6,646 bases of DNA from an uncultured Oribacterium sp. (GTDB lineage: Bacteria > Bacillota > Clostridia > Lachnospirales > Lachnospiraceae): positions 1 through 6,646 of the forward strand of contig CAKQWR010000110.1 of assembly GCA_934279105.1 (NCBI GenBank). Reading direction: 5' to 3'. Numbering within the stretch: position 1 is the first letter of the stretch; every line of letters begins with the position of its first letter. Positions 1-5,474 of the stretch are shown here, in pieces. A model generated the notes under the pieces. It made no database searches and had not been told where the DNA came from. It worked only from the letters and a program-made list of their open reading frames with translations. A program made the position numbers and the translations under genes.

Positions 1-1193
1 GTATTATAGAGGAAATGCGGATGGATACGCGACATCAGCATATCAAACTGCAGTTTTTTCTTCTGACGTTCGTCCTCTGCCTGCCGGTCGATCAGTGCAC
101 GGATATCTTCCGCCATATGATTAAACTGGTCGCCGAGCTGCTCGAGCTCATCACCGGTCTCGATGGAGACCCGGGTACTGAGATCACCGCGCACGAAGTT
201 CTCCATACCCTCCCGCAGGATCTCAATCGGAGACATCATGGTTCGCACGAGGATCGCACAGCAGATGGCGGTGATCACCACCGTAAGGAAGGAGAAAACA
301 CCGAAGTAGTAGAGCAGCAGGCCGGAACCCGTCGACATATCCTTCTGTGATATGTAGCTTATGAGCAGGAGACCACCCGGCTCGATCGGTGTCGTGCTGT
401 AGAGTCCGTCATTCGGCACCGTCGTTTTCGTGCTCTGGTACCAATTCTCCTCCGGCAGCTCTGTGAGAAAGTCAGAAATCTGGTCGGACGCCGCCTCTGC
501 CTGATGGTACAGAAGCTGCCGATGGTGGATGTCCACGACGGCAAACTCGCGGAAGCCACCGAGCAGGGACTGAAGTTCCCGCTTCAACTCATCCGCCTTC
601 AGATGAAAGAGCAGCTCGCCGAGCTTGTGCGACGGGTTTGCCGGATCATAGATGTTCATCTTACAGCTGATGAACGGTTCAAATTTATTCTTCGATGCAT
701 TGAGATTGTGCGGGCCGCTGAACTGAATCGACGCCTCCTCCGGACGGAATGCCTGATACCAGGGTTCGCTGAGCAGCCGTGTCATCGTATTTTCGAAGGG
801 ATACAGTGACCAGAAGGCTTCGCCATCACAGACGAGCGAGATGCTCTGGAGAGATGTCTGTCGTCCGACATAATCGCGTAAGCGCTGGGCGACCAGGTTC
901 ACTGTCCCAAATTCTTTCCGTGTTTCCTTCTCCTTACAGTAGCAGAGCACCGCAGGATCGCTGCTCACACTCTGCATCAGCGTCTGGATCTCCTGCACCT
1001 GCAGACGAAGCGATGCCGCGCCGCCGGCCTGTGCCGCTGCACACTGCTGTGTACTGGCCGTATACAGAAGCTCGTTGATGTAGCTGTAGACGAGGAGATC
1101 GCCGAGCAGCGTGATCGCAAGCAGGATCGCTGCGAGTGCCGCACAGATCTTCAACGATATGCTTCGTCGTATGAGTTTCCGTAAGCGCTTCAT
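1..1193 (-). CDS. Sensor histidine kinase, YesM/LytS-type (3' end outside window)
   Basis: Membrane-bound kinase of a two-component system; 397 codons lie in the window and the frame is open to the left edge, so the C-terminal ATPase domain is missing. Seen: a basic N-terminus (MKRLRKLIRR), a first membrane segment at about residues 16-38, an extracytoplasmic sensor region at about 39-290, a second membrane segment at about 291-316, and a HAMP-like linker at about 317-370. It ends in the H-box SRIHPHFLYN, where H393 is the expected phosphoacceptor. This box (usually QINPHFLYN) defines the His_kinase/LytS-YesM class, whose partners are normally AraC-type regulators like the one next door. The long loop between the membrane segments fits a dCACHE-like ligand sensor (inference). 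The ATG overlaps the regulator's stop as ATGA, which implies translational coupling and fixes the start. The ligand is unknown; the divergent genes suggest peptides or amino acids. Confidence 0.95.
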   Translation of the reverse strand, partial: MKRLRKLIRRSISLKICAALAAILLAITLLGDLLVYSYINELLYTASTQQCAAAQAGGAASLRLQVQEIQTLMQSVSSDPAVLCYCKEKETRKEFGTVNLVAQRLRDYVGRQTSLQSISLVCDGEAFWSLYPFENTMTRLLSEPWYQAFRPEEASIQFSGPHNLNASKNKFEPFISCKMNIYDPANPSHKLGELLFHLKADELKRELQSLLGGFREFAVVDIHHRQLLYHQAEAASDQISDFLTELPEENWYQSTKTTVPNDGLYSTTPIEPGGLLLISYISQKDMSTGSGLLLYYFGVFSFLTVVITAICCAILVRTMMSPIEILREGMENFVRGDLSTRVSIETGDELEQLGDQFNHMAEDIRALIDRQAEDERQKKKLQFDMLMSRIHPHFLYN

Positions 1194-2797
1194 GCTTCCT
1201 GCTCCGTCTCTTCCGCATACTGCGACGGCGTCATGCCCGTCGTTTTACGGAAGGTAATGCTGAAATACTGGCTGTTCTGGTAGCCGACCTGTTCTGCAAC
1301 CTCGCCGACACGCAGATTGCCCGCGCGCAGCAGACGCTTTGCTACCTCCATCCGATAGTCACTGAGATAGCGCGCGAAACCGACGCCGGTCTCCTTCCGG
1401 AACATTTTGTTGAGGTATTCCTCACTGAGCTCGAGCTCCTCCGCAATCTGCCGGAGCGTGAGGTCCTCACCATAGCGCGTCTGGATCATGCGGATCGCAT
1501 GGGCGACACGCGGGCTGTGGTCATGCACCGGGAGCTCCCCGAGACGGTCCCAGAAATCGCGGAAGGCCGTCCAGAGTGCGTCTGCACTTCGTGCGCCGAG
1601 CACCTCACTTGTATAGCGCTGTTCCAGCTCCGGATCTAGCTGCTCCTGATGGATACGCTGTTCGACGAGCCTGTGCATAAGGTCAATGCATACATGCAGC
1701 GCCTCTGTATCCAGTGCTTCACAGGCGGAGAGGAAAAGTGCCTCCAGTTCGTCGAGGCGTACCCCGTTGCTTCGCTGCTGCCGAAGCTTCTGTGCCTGTT
1801 CCTGACAGGCGGCATGCAGTGTCTCCGAGGAACGGCTGTCTGCGAGCGCGTGGCAGTACAGTACACGCTCTTCCGCGCGGAACACACAGCGCTCCTGCGC
1901 ATGTGTGAGTTCTGCGAGCGCCGCCGCAAGACCCTCCGGTCCACTGCATGGTGTGGCGAGCAGGAGACAGTTGAGGCGCGTCTTCGGAACCGCCGCACAG
2001 TTCGTGAGTCCCGGCAGCAGTGTCTGCAGTGTCGCATGCCACTGACGCGCGCTGATCAGATTCGGCAGACGGAGCAGGATCAGCGCCTGCCCATCGCTCC
2101 ATGGAATCGCAATCGATTCGATGCGGAGATCCTCCCGCTTCGCCATCGCGGTGCCCCAGCTACGTGCCTCTGTGCAGAGACGAATCGTTTCATGACGCTC
2201 CTCGATGGCATCGCGGTGCGGTGCCCAGAAAGGCCGAAATGCGCGCAAAAAACCAAGGCAGAAGCAGAAGTGCTCCTGTCCTGGACAGAATTCGCGACGA
2301 AATGCCGCGAGGCTTTCCTCTCCTGCATGCGGGAGGAAGAGATTTTCGAGCAGCTGACGCCGTGCAGCATCCCGCACGTGCAGTGCCTGCTGCGACGCGG
2401 CCTGCAGCTGCTGTATACGTTCGATGAGAAGCTCCTTCGAGAGCTCATGCTTTAAAAGATAACCGCAGGCACCGAGTTCGACGGCACGTCGTGCGTAATC
2501 GAAGTCGGAGTAGGCGGTGAGCAGCAGTACCTTCGTCGACGGACTCAGACGTCGGATTTCTTCCATAAAGCTGAGACCATCCATCTGTGGCATGCGGATA
2601 TCCGTGATGACGAGATCCGGCATCAGCGAAGCCATGGACTGCAGCACCAGCTTCGGATTCTCGAAGGTGCCGGCCAGTACACAGCCGCAGGCAGTCCAGT
2701 CCAGAATCTCACGTAGCGACTGGAGGATCAGCTGGTCATCGTCGACCAGCACGACACGTAGAGGTGCCTTCGCTGCATGTGTTCTTTCGTAATTCAT
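1190..2797 (-). CDS. Response regulator, YesN-type, with AraC-family DNA-binding domain
   Basis: Cytoplasmic transcription factor of 535 residues. The receiver domain spans about residues 13-130, with acidic pair D20/D21, phosphoacceptor D66 in DLVITDIRMPQMDG, switch residue T94 and conserved K116. A linker of about 290 residues has no motif I recognise; such linkers are usual in the YesN class. The C-terminal AraC domain (about 425-530) has two helix-turn-helices: LTLRQIAEELELS (from 446) and VGEVAEQVGYQNSQYFSITF (from 497), followed by the typical GMTPSQY ending. This class binds direct repeats and usually activates a neighbouring operon; here the divergent dehydrogenase/peptidase/permease genes are the obvious target (inference). 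No good Shine-Dalgarno precedes the ATG, but no other in-frame start lies ahead of the receiver domain. The gene comes before its kinase and shares an ATGA overlap with it. Confidence 0.95.
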   Translation of the reverse strand: MNYERTHAAKAPLRVVLVDDDQLILQSLREILDWTACGCVLAGTFENPKLVLQSMASLMPDLVITDIRMPQMDGLSFMEEIRRLSPSTKVLLLTAYSDFDYARRAVELGACGYLLKHELSKELLIERIQQLQAASQQALHVRDAARRQLLENLFLPHAGEESLAAFRREFCPGQEHFCFCLGFLRAFRPFWAPHRDAIEERHETIRLCTEARSWGTAMAKREDLRIESIAIPWSDGQALILLRLPNLISARQWHATLQTLLPGLTNCAAVPKTRLNCLLLATPCSGPEGLAAALAELTHAQERCVFRAEERVLYCHALADSRSSETLHAACQEQAQKLRQQRSNGVRLDELEALFLSACEALDTEALHVCIDLMHRLVEQRIHQEQLDPELEQRYTSEVLGARSADALWTAFRDFWDRLGELPVHDHSPRVAHAIRMIQTRYGEDLTLRQIAEELELSEEYLNKMFRKETGVGFARYLSDYRMEVAKRLLRAGNLRVGEVAEQVGYQNSQYFSITFRKTTGMTPSQYAEETEQEA

Positions 2798-2803
2798 ACT
2801 CTG

Positions 2804-2809
2804 ATTATA
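2804..2809 (-). promoter_or_regulatory. TATAAT box just upstream of the response regulator start
   Basis: On the minus strand a perfect TATAAT lies six bases before the regulator's ATG (2797). If used as a -10 box, transcription would begin at or almost at the start codon and give a nearly leaderless mRNA, which would fit the missing Shine-Dalgarno. No good -35 is seen at the right distance (the region is GC-rich palindrome), so use would need an activator or may not happen. Confidence 0.3.
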
Positions 2810-2815
2810 GAAAGA

Positions 2816-2834
2816 TTCCGGCCATCCGCCGGAA
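2816..2834. promoter_or_regulatory. Perfect 7-bp palindrome upstream of response regulator gene
   Basis: TTCCGGC and GCCGGAA are separated by five bases (CATCC). The element is GC-rich inside otherwise AT-rich DNA and ends 18 bases upstream of the regulator's ATG. It could be an operator, lying just upstream of the TATAAT at 2804-2809, or an RNA hairpin in the regulator's leader if transcription begins further upstream. In the leftward RNA it is followed by UCUUUCU, a poor U-tract, so it is not a convincing terminator. Confidence 0.45.
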
Positions 2835-2865
2835 CCTGTAATTCCCCTTGATTTATCTCTTATGT

Positions 2866-2894
2866 ATTATATACCACATTTGTTTCTTCGTAAA
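2866..2894 (-). promoter_or_regulatory. Candidate sigma-A promoter for the two-component operon
   Basis: On the minus strand TTTACG (2894-2889) and a perfect TATAAT (2871-2866) are separated by 17 bases. Predicted transcription start is near 2859, giving a leader of about 60 nucleotides that contains the 2816-2834 palindrome. The spacing is ideal and the -35 matches TTGACA at four of six positions. Support is sequence only. Confidence 0.45.
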
Positions 2895-2950
2895 AAGTGA
2901 CAAAACACATCATCTGTTTTTATGGTTCAGATAAAAAAATATACAAATAC

Positions 2951-2980
2951 ATCCGCTTTTGAAACAAAATATCCCCTTTT
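2951..2980 (+). promoter_or_regulatory. Direct repeats upstream of rightward promoter, candidate AraC-type regulator sites
   Basis: ATCCGCTTTT (2951-2960) and ATCCCCTTTT (2971-2980) differ at one of ten positions and begin exactly 20 bp apart, about two helical turns. A weaker relative, ATCTGTTTTT, begins at 2912, 39 bp upstream. The proximal copy ends next to the expected -35 region of the promoter with -10 at 3009-3014. AraC-family regulators commonly bind such same-face direct repeats to activate promoters. Assigning them to the adjacent regulator is inference; low complexity of the T-rich DNA lowers certainty. Confidence 0.4.
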
Positions 2981-2984
2981 TCTA

Positions 2985-3014
2985 CTGTGGCGGAAAAACA
3001 CTGCCCGATATAAT
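2985..3014 (+). promoter_or_regulatory. Promoter for the dehydrogenase-like/peptidase unit
   Basis: A perfect TATAAT lies at 3009-3014. The best -35 at acceptable distance is the poor CTGTGG at 2985-2990 (18-bp spacer). A good -10 with a poor -35 is typical of activator-dependent promoters and fits the direct repeats just upstream. The start of transcription would be near 3020, leaving a leader of about 45 nucleotides. Confidence 0.55.
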
Positions 3015-3064
3015 TGCCTTAATTGAGAGAACCACCTGACATCTGAAGAAAGGAAGTGTTTCGC

Positions 3065-3958
3065 ATGTTTCGTAAAGTTGTGGTCGTAGACAATACAGGC
3101 ATGAACGAGTGGGCGAAGGATCGTCTGCGTGCCCTGTCAGAGAGTGCATCATTCTATGATGATTTTCCTACGGATCCGGAACTGATCAAGCAGCGTATCG
3201 GCGATGCCGACTGCCTGATGGTTTCCTATAATACACAGATTACCCGCGAGATCATCGAGGCCTGCCCGAATCTTCGCTATATCGGTATGTGCTGCTCACT
3301 CTACAGCGAGAAGAGCGCCAATGTAGACATTGCCTGCTGCCGTGAGCGTGATATCACCGTCACCGGTATCTTCGATTATGGAGATGGCGGTGTCATCGAG
3401 TTCGGCGTCAGCGCACTGATCTGGCTGCTCCATGGTTTCGGCGGAAAGCGCTGGAAGGAGCGCCCACATGAGCTCGACGGTGAGAAGATCGGTATCCTCG
3501 GCATGGGAACCACCGGCTTCAAGCTCGCGAAGGGCCTGCAGTTCTTCGGTGCAGAAATCTACTATTCCGATCTCGTTCGGAAGCCGGAGGCAGAGGCACT
3601 CGGTATGAAGTATCTGCCGCTTCCGGAGCTGCTCGATACGGTCGATATCCTGAGCACACAGCTTCCGAGAAACGCCTGCCTCATGAAGGAAGAGGAGTTT
3701 CAGCGTTTCGGTAACGGAAAGATTTATCTCAACACCTCGATCGGTCCGACCTTCTCCGTACCAGCGATGAAGGAGTGGCTGAAGGATGAAAGCAATTACT
3801 ACATCTGCGAGGAAGTCGGCGTCGGCGATCTCTATGAGGAGCTGAAGGATTACTCGAACTTCATTTACTGGCAGGGTTGCGCAGGCAGCTCCGTACAGTG
3901 CACGCGACGTCTCTCAGAGAAGTCCATCGCAAATGTAGAGAAATTCCTGGGTATTTAA
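3065..3958 (+). CDS. Divergent D-2-hydroxyacid dehydrogenase-like NAD-binding protein
   Basis: A 297-residue cytoplasmic protein with the overall pattern of the D-isomer-specific 2-hydroxyacid dehydrogenase family. The substrate-domain part is about residues 1-105, and the NAD-binding Rossmann core begins at GILGMGTTG (G146, G148, G151), with D169 about 18 residues after G151, suggesting NAD over NADP. Members usually have 310-340 residues, so this is short. Canonical catalytic residues are not where expected: the family's N-x-S-R-G motif reads NTSIG (I226 for Arg), and the TPH motif with catalytic His reads WQGCAGSS. The reaction is therefore uncertain; it may act on an unusual substrate or have a non-catalytic NAD-linked role. 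I chose ATG 3065 because AAAGGAAG (3049-3056) sits eight bases upstream; a GTG at 3056 in frame overlaps that ribosome binding site. It is the first gene of the unit, 28 bases before the peptidase gene. Confidence 0.85.
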   Translation: MFRKVVVVDNTGMNEWAKDRLRALSESASFYDDFPTDPELIKQRIGDADCLMVSYNTQITREIIEACPNLRYIGMCCSLYSEKSANVDIACCRERDITVTGIFDYGDGGVIEFGVSALIWLLHGFGGKRWKERPHELDGEKIGILGMGTTGFKLAKGLQFFGAEIYYSDLVRKPEAEALGMKYLPLPELLDTVDILSTQLPRNACLMKEEEFQRFGNGKIYLNTSIGPTFSVPAMKEWLKDESNYYICEEVGVGDLYEELKDYSNFIYWQGCAGSSVQCTRRLSEKSIANVEKFLGI

Positions 3959-3971
3959 TGAAACGATATAT

Positions 3972-3979
3972 AAGGAGGA
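3972..3979 (+). promoter_or_regulatory. Strong ribosome binding site for peptidase gene
   Basis: AAGGAGGA lies seven bases before the ATG at 3987 in a 28-base intergenic gap. No terminator or promoter fits in the gap, so the two genes are almost surely cotranscribed. The strength of the site suggests the peptidase is made in quantity. Confidence 0.8.
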
Positions 3980-3986
3980 ACAACAA

Positions 3987-5222
3987 ATGACATCTTTGGT
4001 TGAGCGCTTACTGCGTTACATCGCCATCGACACACAGTCCGCACGCGGCACCGGTACCTTCCCAAGCACAGAGAAGCAGAAGAATTTAGGACGTCTTCTC
4101 GTTTCCGAGCTGCAGGAGATGGGCATCAGCTCTGCGGAGATGGATGAGTACGGCACTGTTTATGCCACCATCCCGGCAAGCGAGGGCGTCGCAGAGGATG
4201 TTCCGGCGATCGGCTTCACAGCGCACATGGATACTGCACTGGAGCTGCCTGGCCACGACATCAAGCCACGCATCATCGAGAACTACGATGGAAAGGACAT
4301 CGTCCTGAATGAGGAAGAGAACATCGTCTTCCGTCCGGAGCAGTTCCCACGTCTCAATGTTTATAAGGGCAAGGATCTCATCGTCTGCGATGGTACGACC
4401 CTTCTCGGTGCCGATGATAAGGCCGGCGTTGCAGAGATCATGGAGCTCGCAGCCATCCTTACCTCCGATCCATCCATCCATCACGGCGCAGTCAAGCTCT
4501 GCTTCACCTGTGATGAGGAGATCGGTCAGAGTACCACCCACCTCAACCTCGAGAAGTTCAATCCTGACTTCGCGTACTCCCTGGACGGCGGCGAAGAGGG
4601 TGAGTTCTACTATGATAACTTCAACTGCGGTCTCGCAGATGTCACCATCCACGGCAGAGTGGCACATACCGGTTACGCAAAGGGCCGTATGCTGAACGCA
4701 AGCCACGTAGCCATCGAGTTCCACAGCATGCTGGATCCACTCGCTGTACCGGCAAACACCGAGAACCGTGAGGGCTTTATCCACCTCGCCGGTATCCAGA
4801 GTGAGGTTGGTATCGCGAAGATGAACTACAGCTATCGTGATCACGAGATGAAGCTTTACAACGACAAGCGTGCGCAGCTTCAGCGCATCGCCGATTTCTT
4901 GAACGCGAAGTACGGCGAGGGAACCGTAGAGATTTCCTTCCACGATACGATGTTCAACATGCGTGACAAGATCCTCGAGAATCCGTTCATCATCGACAAC
5001 GCGGTCGATGCGATGAATGAGCTCGGCATCGAGCCGGTTATCATCCCGGTACGTGGCGGCGTCGACGGCGCAGAGATCACCTTCATGGGCCTTCCATGTC
5101 CGAACCTCTTCACCGGAAGCGACAACTGCCATACACGTTATGAGTACTGTTGTATCCAGTCCATGGAGAAGGCACTGACACTGATCAAGAAGCTCGTAAC
5201 CAACTGCGTGGACAAGCACTGA
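3987..5222 (+). CDS. pepT: Peptidase T-like tripeptide aminopeptidase (M20B metallopeptidase)
   Basis: Cytoplasmic di-zinc aminopeptidase expected to release N-terminal residues from tripeptides. The length (411 residues) matches the family (about 408). All metal and catalytic residues are visible: H80 and D82 in FTAHMDT, bridging D143 in LGADDKAG, catalytic base E177 and ligand E178 in CDEEIGQ, D200 in YSLDGGE, and H382 in TGSDNCHTRYEY. The dimerisation/lid domain is about 213-325, with H227 of the usual VHPGTAKG motif kept in the variant VAHTGYAKG. The substrate-carboxylate motif RGGTDG reads RGGVDG (356-361). These changes suggest altered peptide preference relative to enterobacterial PepT (inference). 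It follows the dehydrogenase-like gene by 28 bases and precedes an amino-acid permease, consistent with peptide use. Another M20 peptidase of close specificity is the main alternative. Confidence 0.9.
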   Translation: MTSLVERLLRYIAIDTQSARGTGTFPSTEKQKNLGRLLVSELQEMGISSAEMDEYGTVYATIPASEGVAEDVPAIGFTAHMDTALELPGHDIKPRIIENYDGKDIVLNEEENIVFRPEQFPRLNVYKGKDLIVCDGTTLLGADDKAGVAEIMELAAILTSDPSIHHGAVKLCFTCDEEIGQSTTHLNLEKFNPDFAYSLDGGEEGEFYYDNFNCGLADVTIHGRVAHTGYAKGRMLNASHVAIEFHSMLDPLAVPANTENREGFIHLAGIQSEVGIAKMNYSYRDHEMKLYNDKRAQLQRIADFLNAKYGEGTVEISFHDTMFNMRDKILENPFIIDNAVDAMNELGIEPVIIPVRGGVDGAEITFMGLPCPNLFTGSDNCHTRYEYCCIQSMEKALTLIKKLVTNCVDKH

Positions 5223-5244
5223 TCGCAGCCTGCGCATAGATGGT

Positions 5245-5335
5245 GCTCGAAGCACGCGCGTCGGAAGCTTTTACGTTACCGGCGACATCGTTTCGCTTTG
5301 TATCCGCTTGAAGCATGCGCGTCAGAAGCATTGAC
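5245..5335 (+). repeat. Imperfect tandem duplication, unit about 61 nt
   Basis: The 30-base segments 5245-5274 and 5306-5335 match at 25 of 30 positions, with core GAAGCAYGCGCGTC followed by RGAAGC. Their starts are 61 bp apart. After the aligned block weaker similarity continues (GCGACATCG in copy 1, GCGATACATC in copy 2), suggesting an old duplication of the whole unit. Four mismatches are single transitions or transversions in otherwise conserved context, as expected for selected RNA rather than recent slippage (inference). Confidence 0.6.
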
Positions 5336-5403
5336 ATGCGATACATCATACACTTCAGTCAATGTCTCGGGCGATCGACGAGCACCATGCAAAAAGTTCA
5401 CAA

Positions 5404-5437
5404 CGCCGTCTGGGGTGTCTACCGATACCCGGCGGCG
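5404..5437 (+). other. Strong hairpin without U-tract before the permease gene
   Basis: CGCCGTC (5404-5410) pairs with GGCGGCG (5431-5437), and GGGTGTC (5413-5419) with GATACCC (5424-5430), leaving a two-base bulge and a TACC loop: 14 pairs including two G-U wobbles. The following bases are ATGAGAAAAGTG, not a U-run, so it is not a normal intrinsic terminator. It lies 23 bases before the permease ribosome binding site and may act as an RNA stabiliser, a processing block, or part of a regulatory switch. Confidence 0.6.
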
Positions 5438-5460
5438 ATGAGAAAAGTGTTTTATAAAAG

Positions 5461-5467
5461 AAAGGGG
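5461..5467 (+). promoter_or_regulatory. Ribosome binding site for the permease
   Basis: AAAGGGG is seven bases before ATG 5475 and fixes the start. A perfect 10-bp AT palindrome, TTTTATAAAA (5450-5459), lies immediately upstream and would keep this site weakly structured or could form part of a switch with the upstream hairpin. Confidence 0.7.
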
Positions 5468-5474
5468 AAACAAC

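Larger units (their letters stand above)
5223..5474 (+). ncRNA. Candidate structured leader or small RNA upstream of the permease
   Basis: This 252-bp gap has no convincing gene but is rich in structure. ATGGTGCTCG (5240-5249) is perfectly complementary to CGAGCACCAT (5379-5388), closing a domain of about 150 nucleotides. Inside are two copies of a roughly 61-nt unit starting at 5245 and 5306. Copy 2 also forms an 8-bp stem (5328-5335 with 5358-5365), and 5281-5285 can pair with 5293-5297. A second domain is the 14-bp hairpin at 5404-5437. I see no T-box sequence, no glycine, lysine or cobalamin riboswitch motif that I recognise, and no U-tract terminator. It may regulate permease expression or be a processed small RNA; strand is assumed from the flanking genes. 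Confidence 0.45.

Noticed and set aside
1649..2455. 268-codon open frame on the plus strand opposite the response regulator
   Set aside because: Composition (many Arg, Cys) is typical of an antisense shadow frame; no domain and no ribosome binding site.
2912..2932. ATCTG/CAGAT inverted repeat followed by an A-run
   Set aside because: Only five pairs with an 11-base loop in AT-rich DNA; neither orientation gives a believable terminator.
3056..3064. GTG at 3056 as start of the dehydrogenase-like gene
   Set aside because: It overlaps the AAAGGAAG ribosome binding site, which is correctly spaced for the ATG at 3065.
4086..5255. Long open frame (389 codons) on the minus strand across the peptidase gene
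   Set aside because: It mirrors the codon pattern of pepT, shows no family resemblance or ribosome binding site, and lies fully opposite a gene with intact catalytic motifs.
5331..5336. Perfect TTGACA (-35 like) in the pepT-permease gap
   Set aside because: No -10-like hexamer at 16-18 bases (TTCAGT is the best at 17), and the bases belong to the conserved repeat and its stem.
5221..5376. GATCGC (5221-5226) complementary to GCGATC (5371-5376), a possible pseudoknot with the 10-bp stem
   Set aside because: Only six pairs and one arm overlaps the pepT stop codon; chance matches of this length are common.
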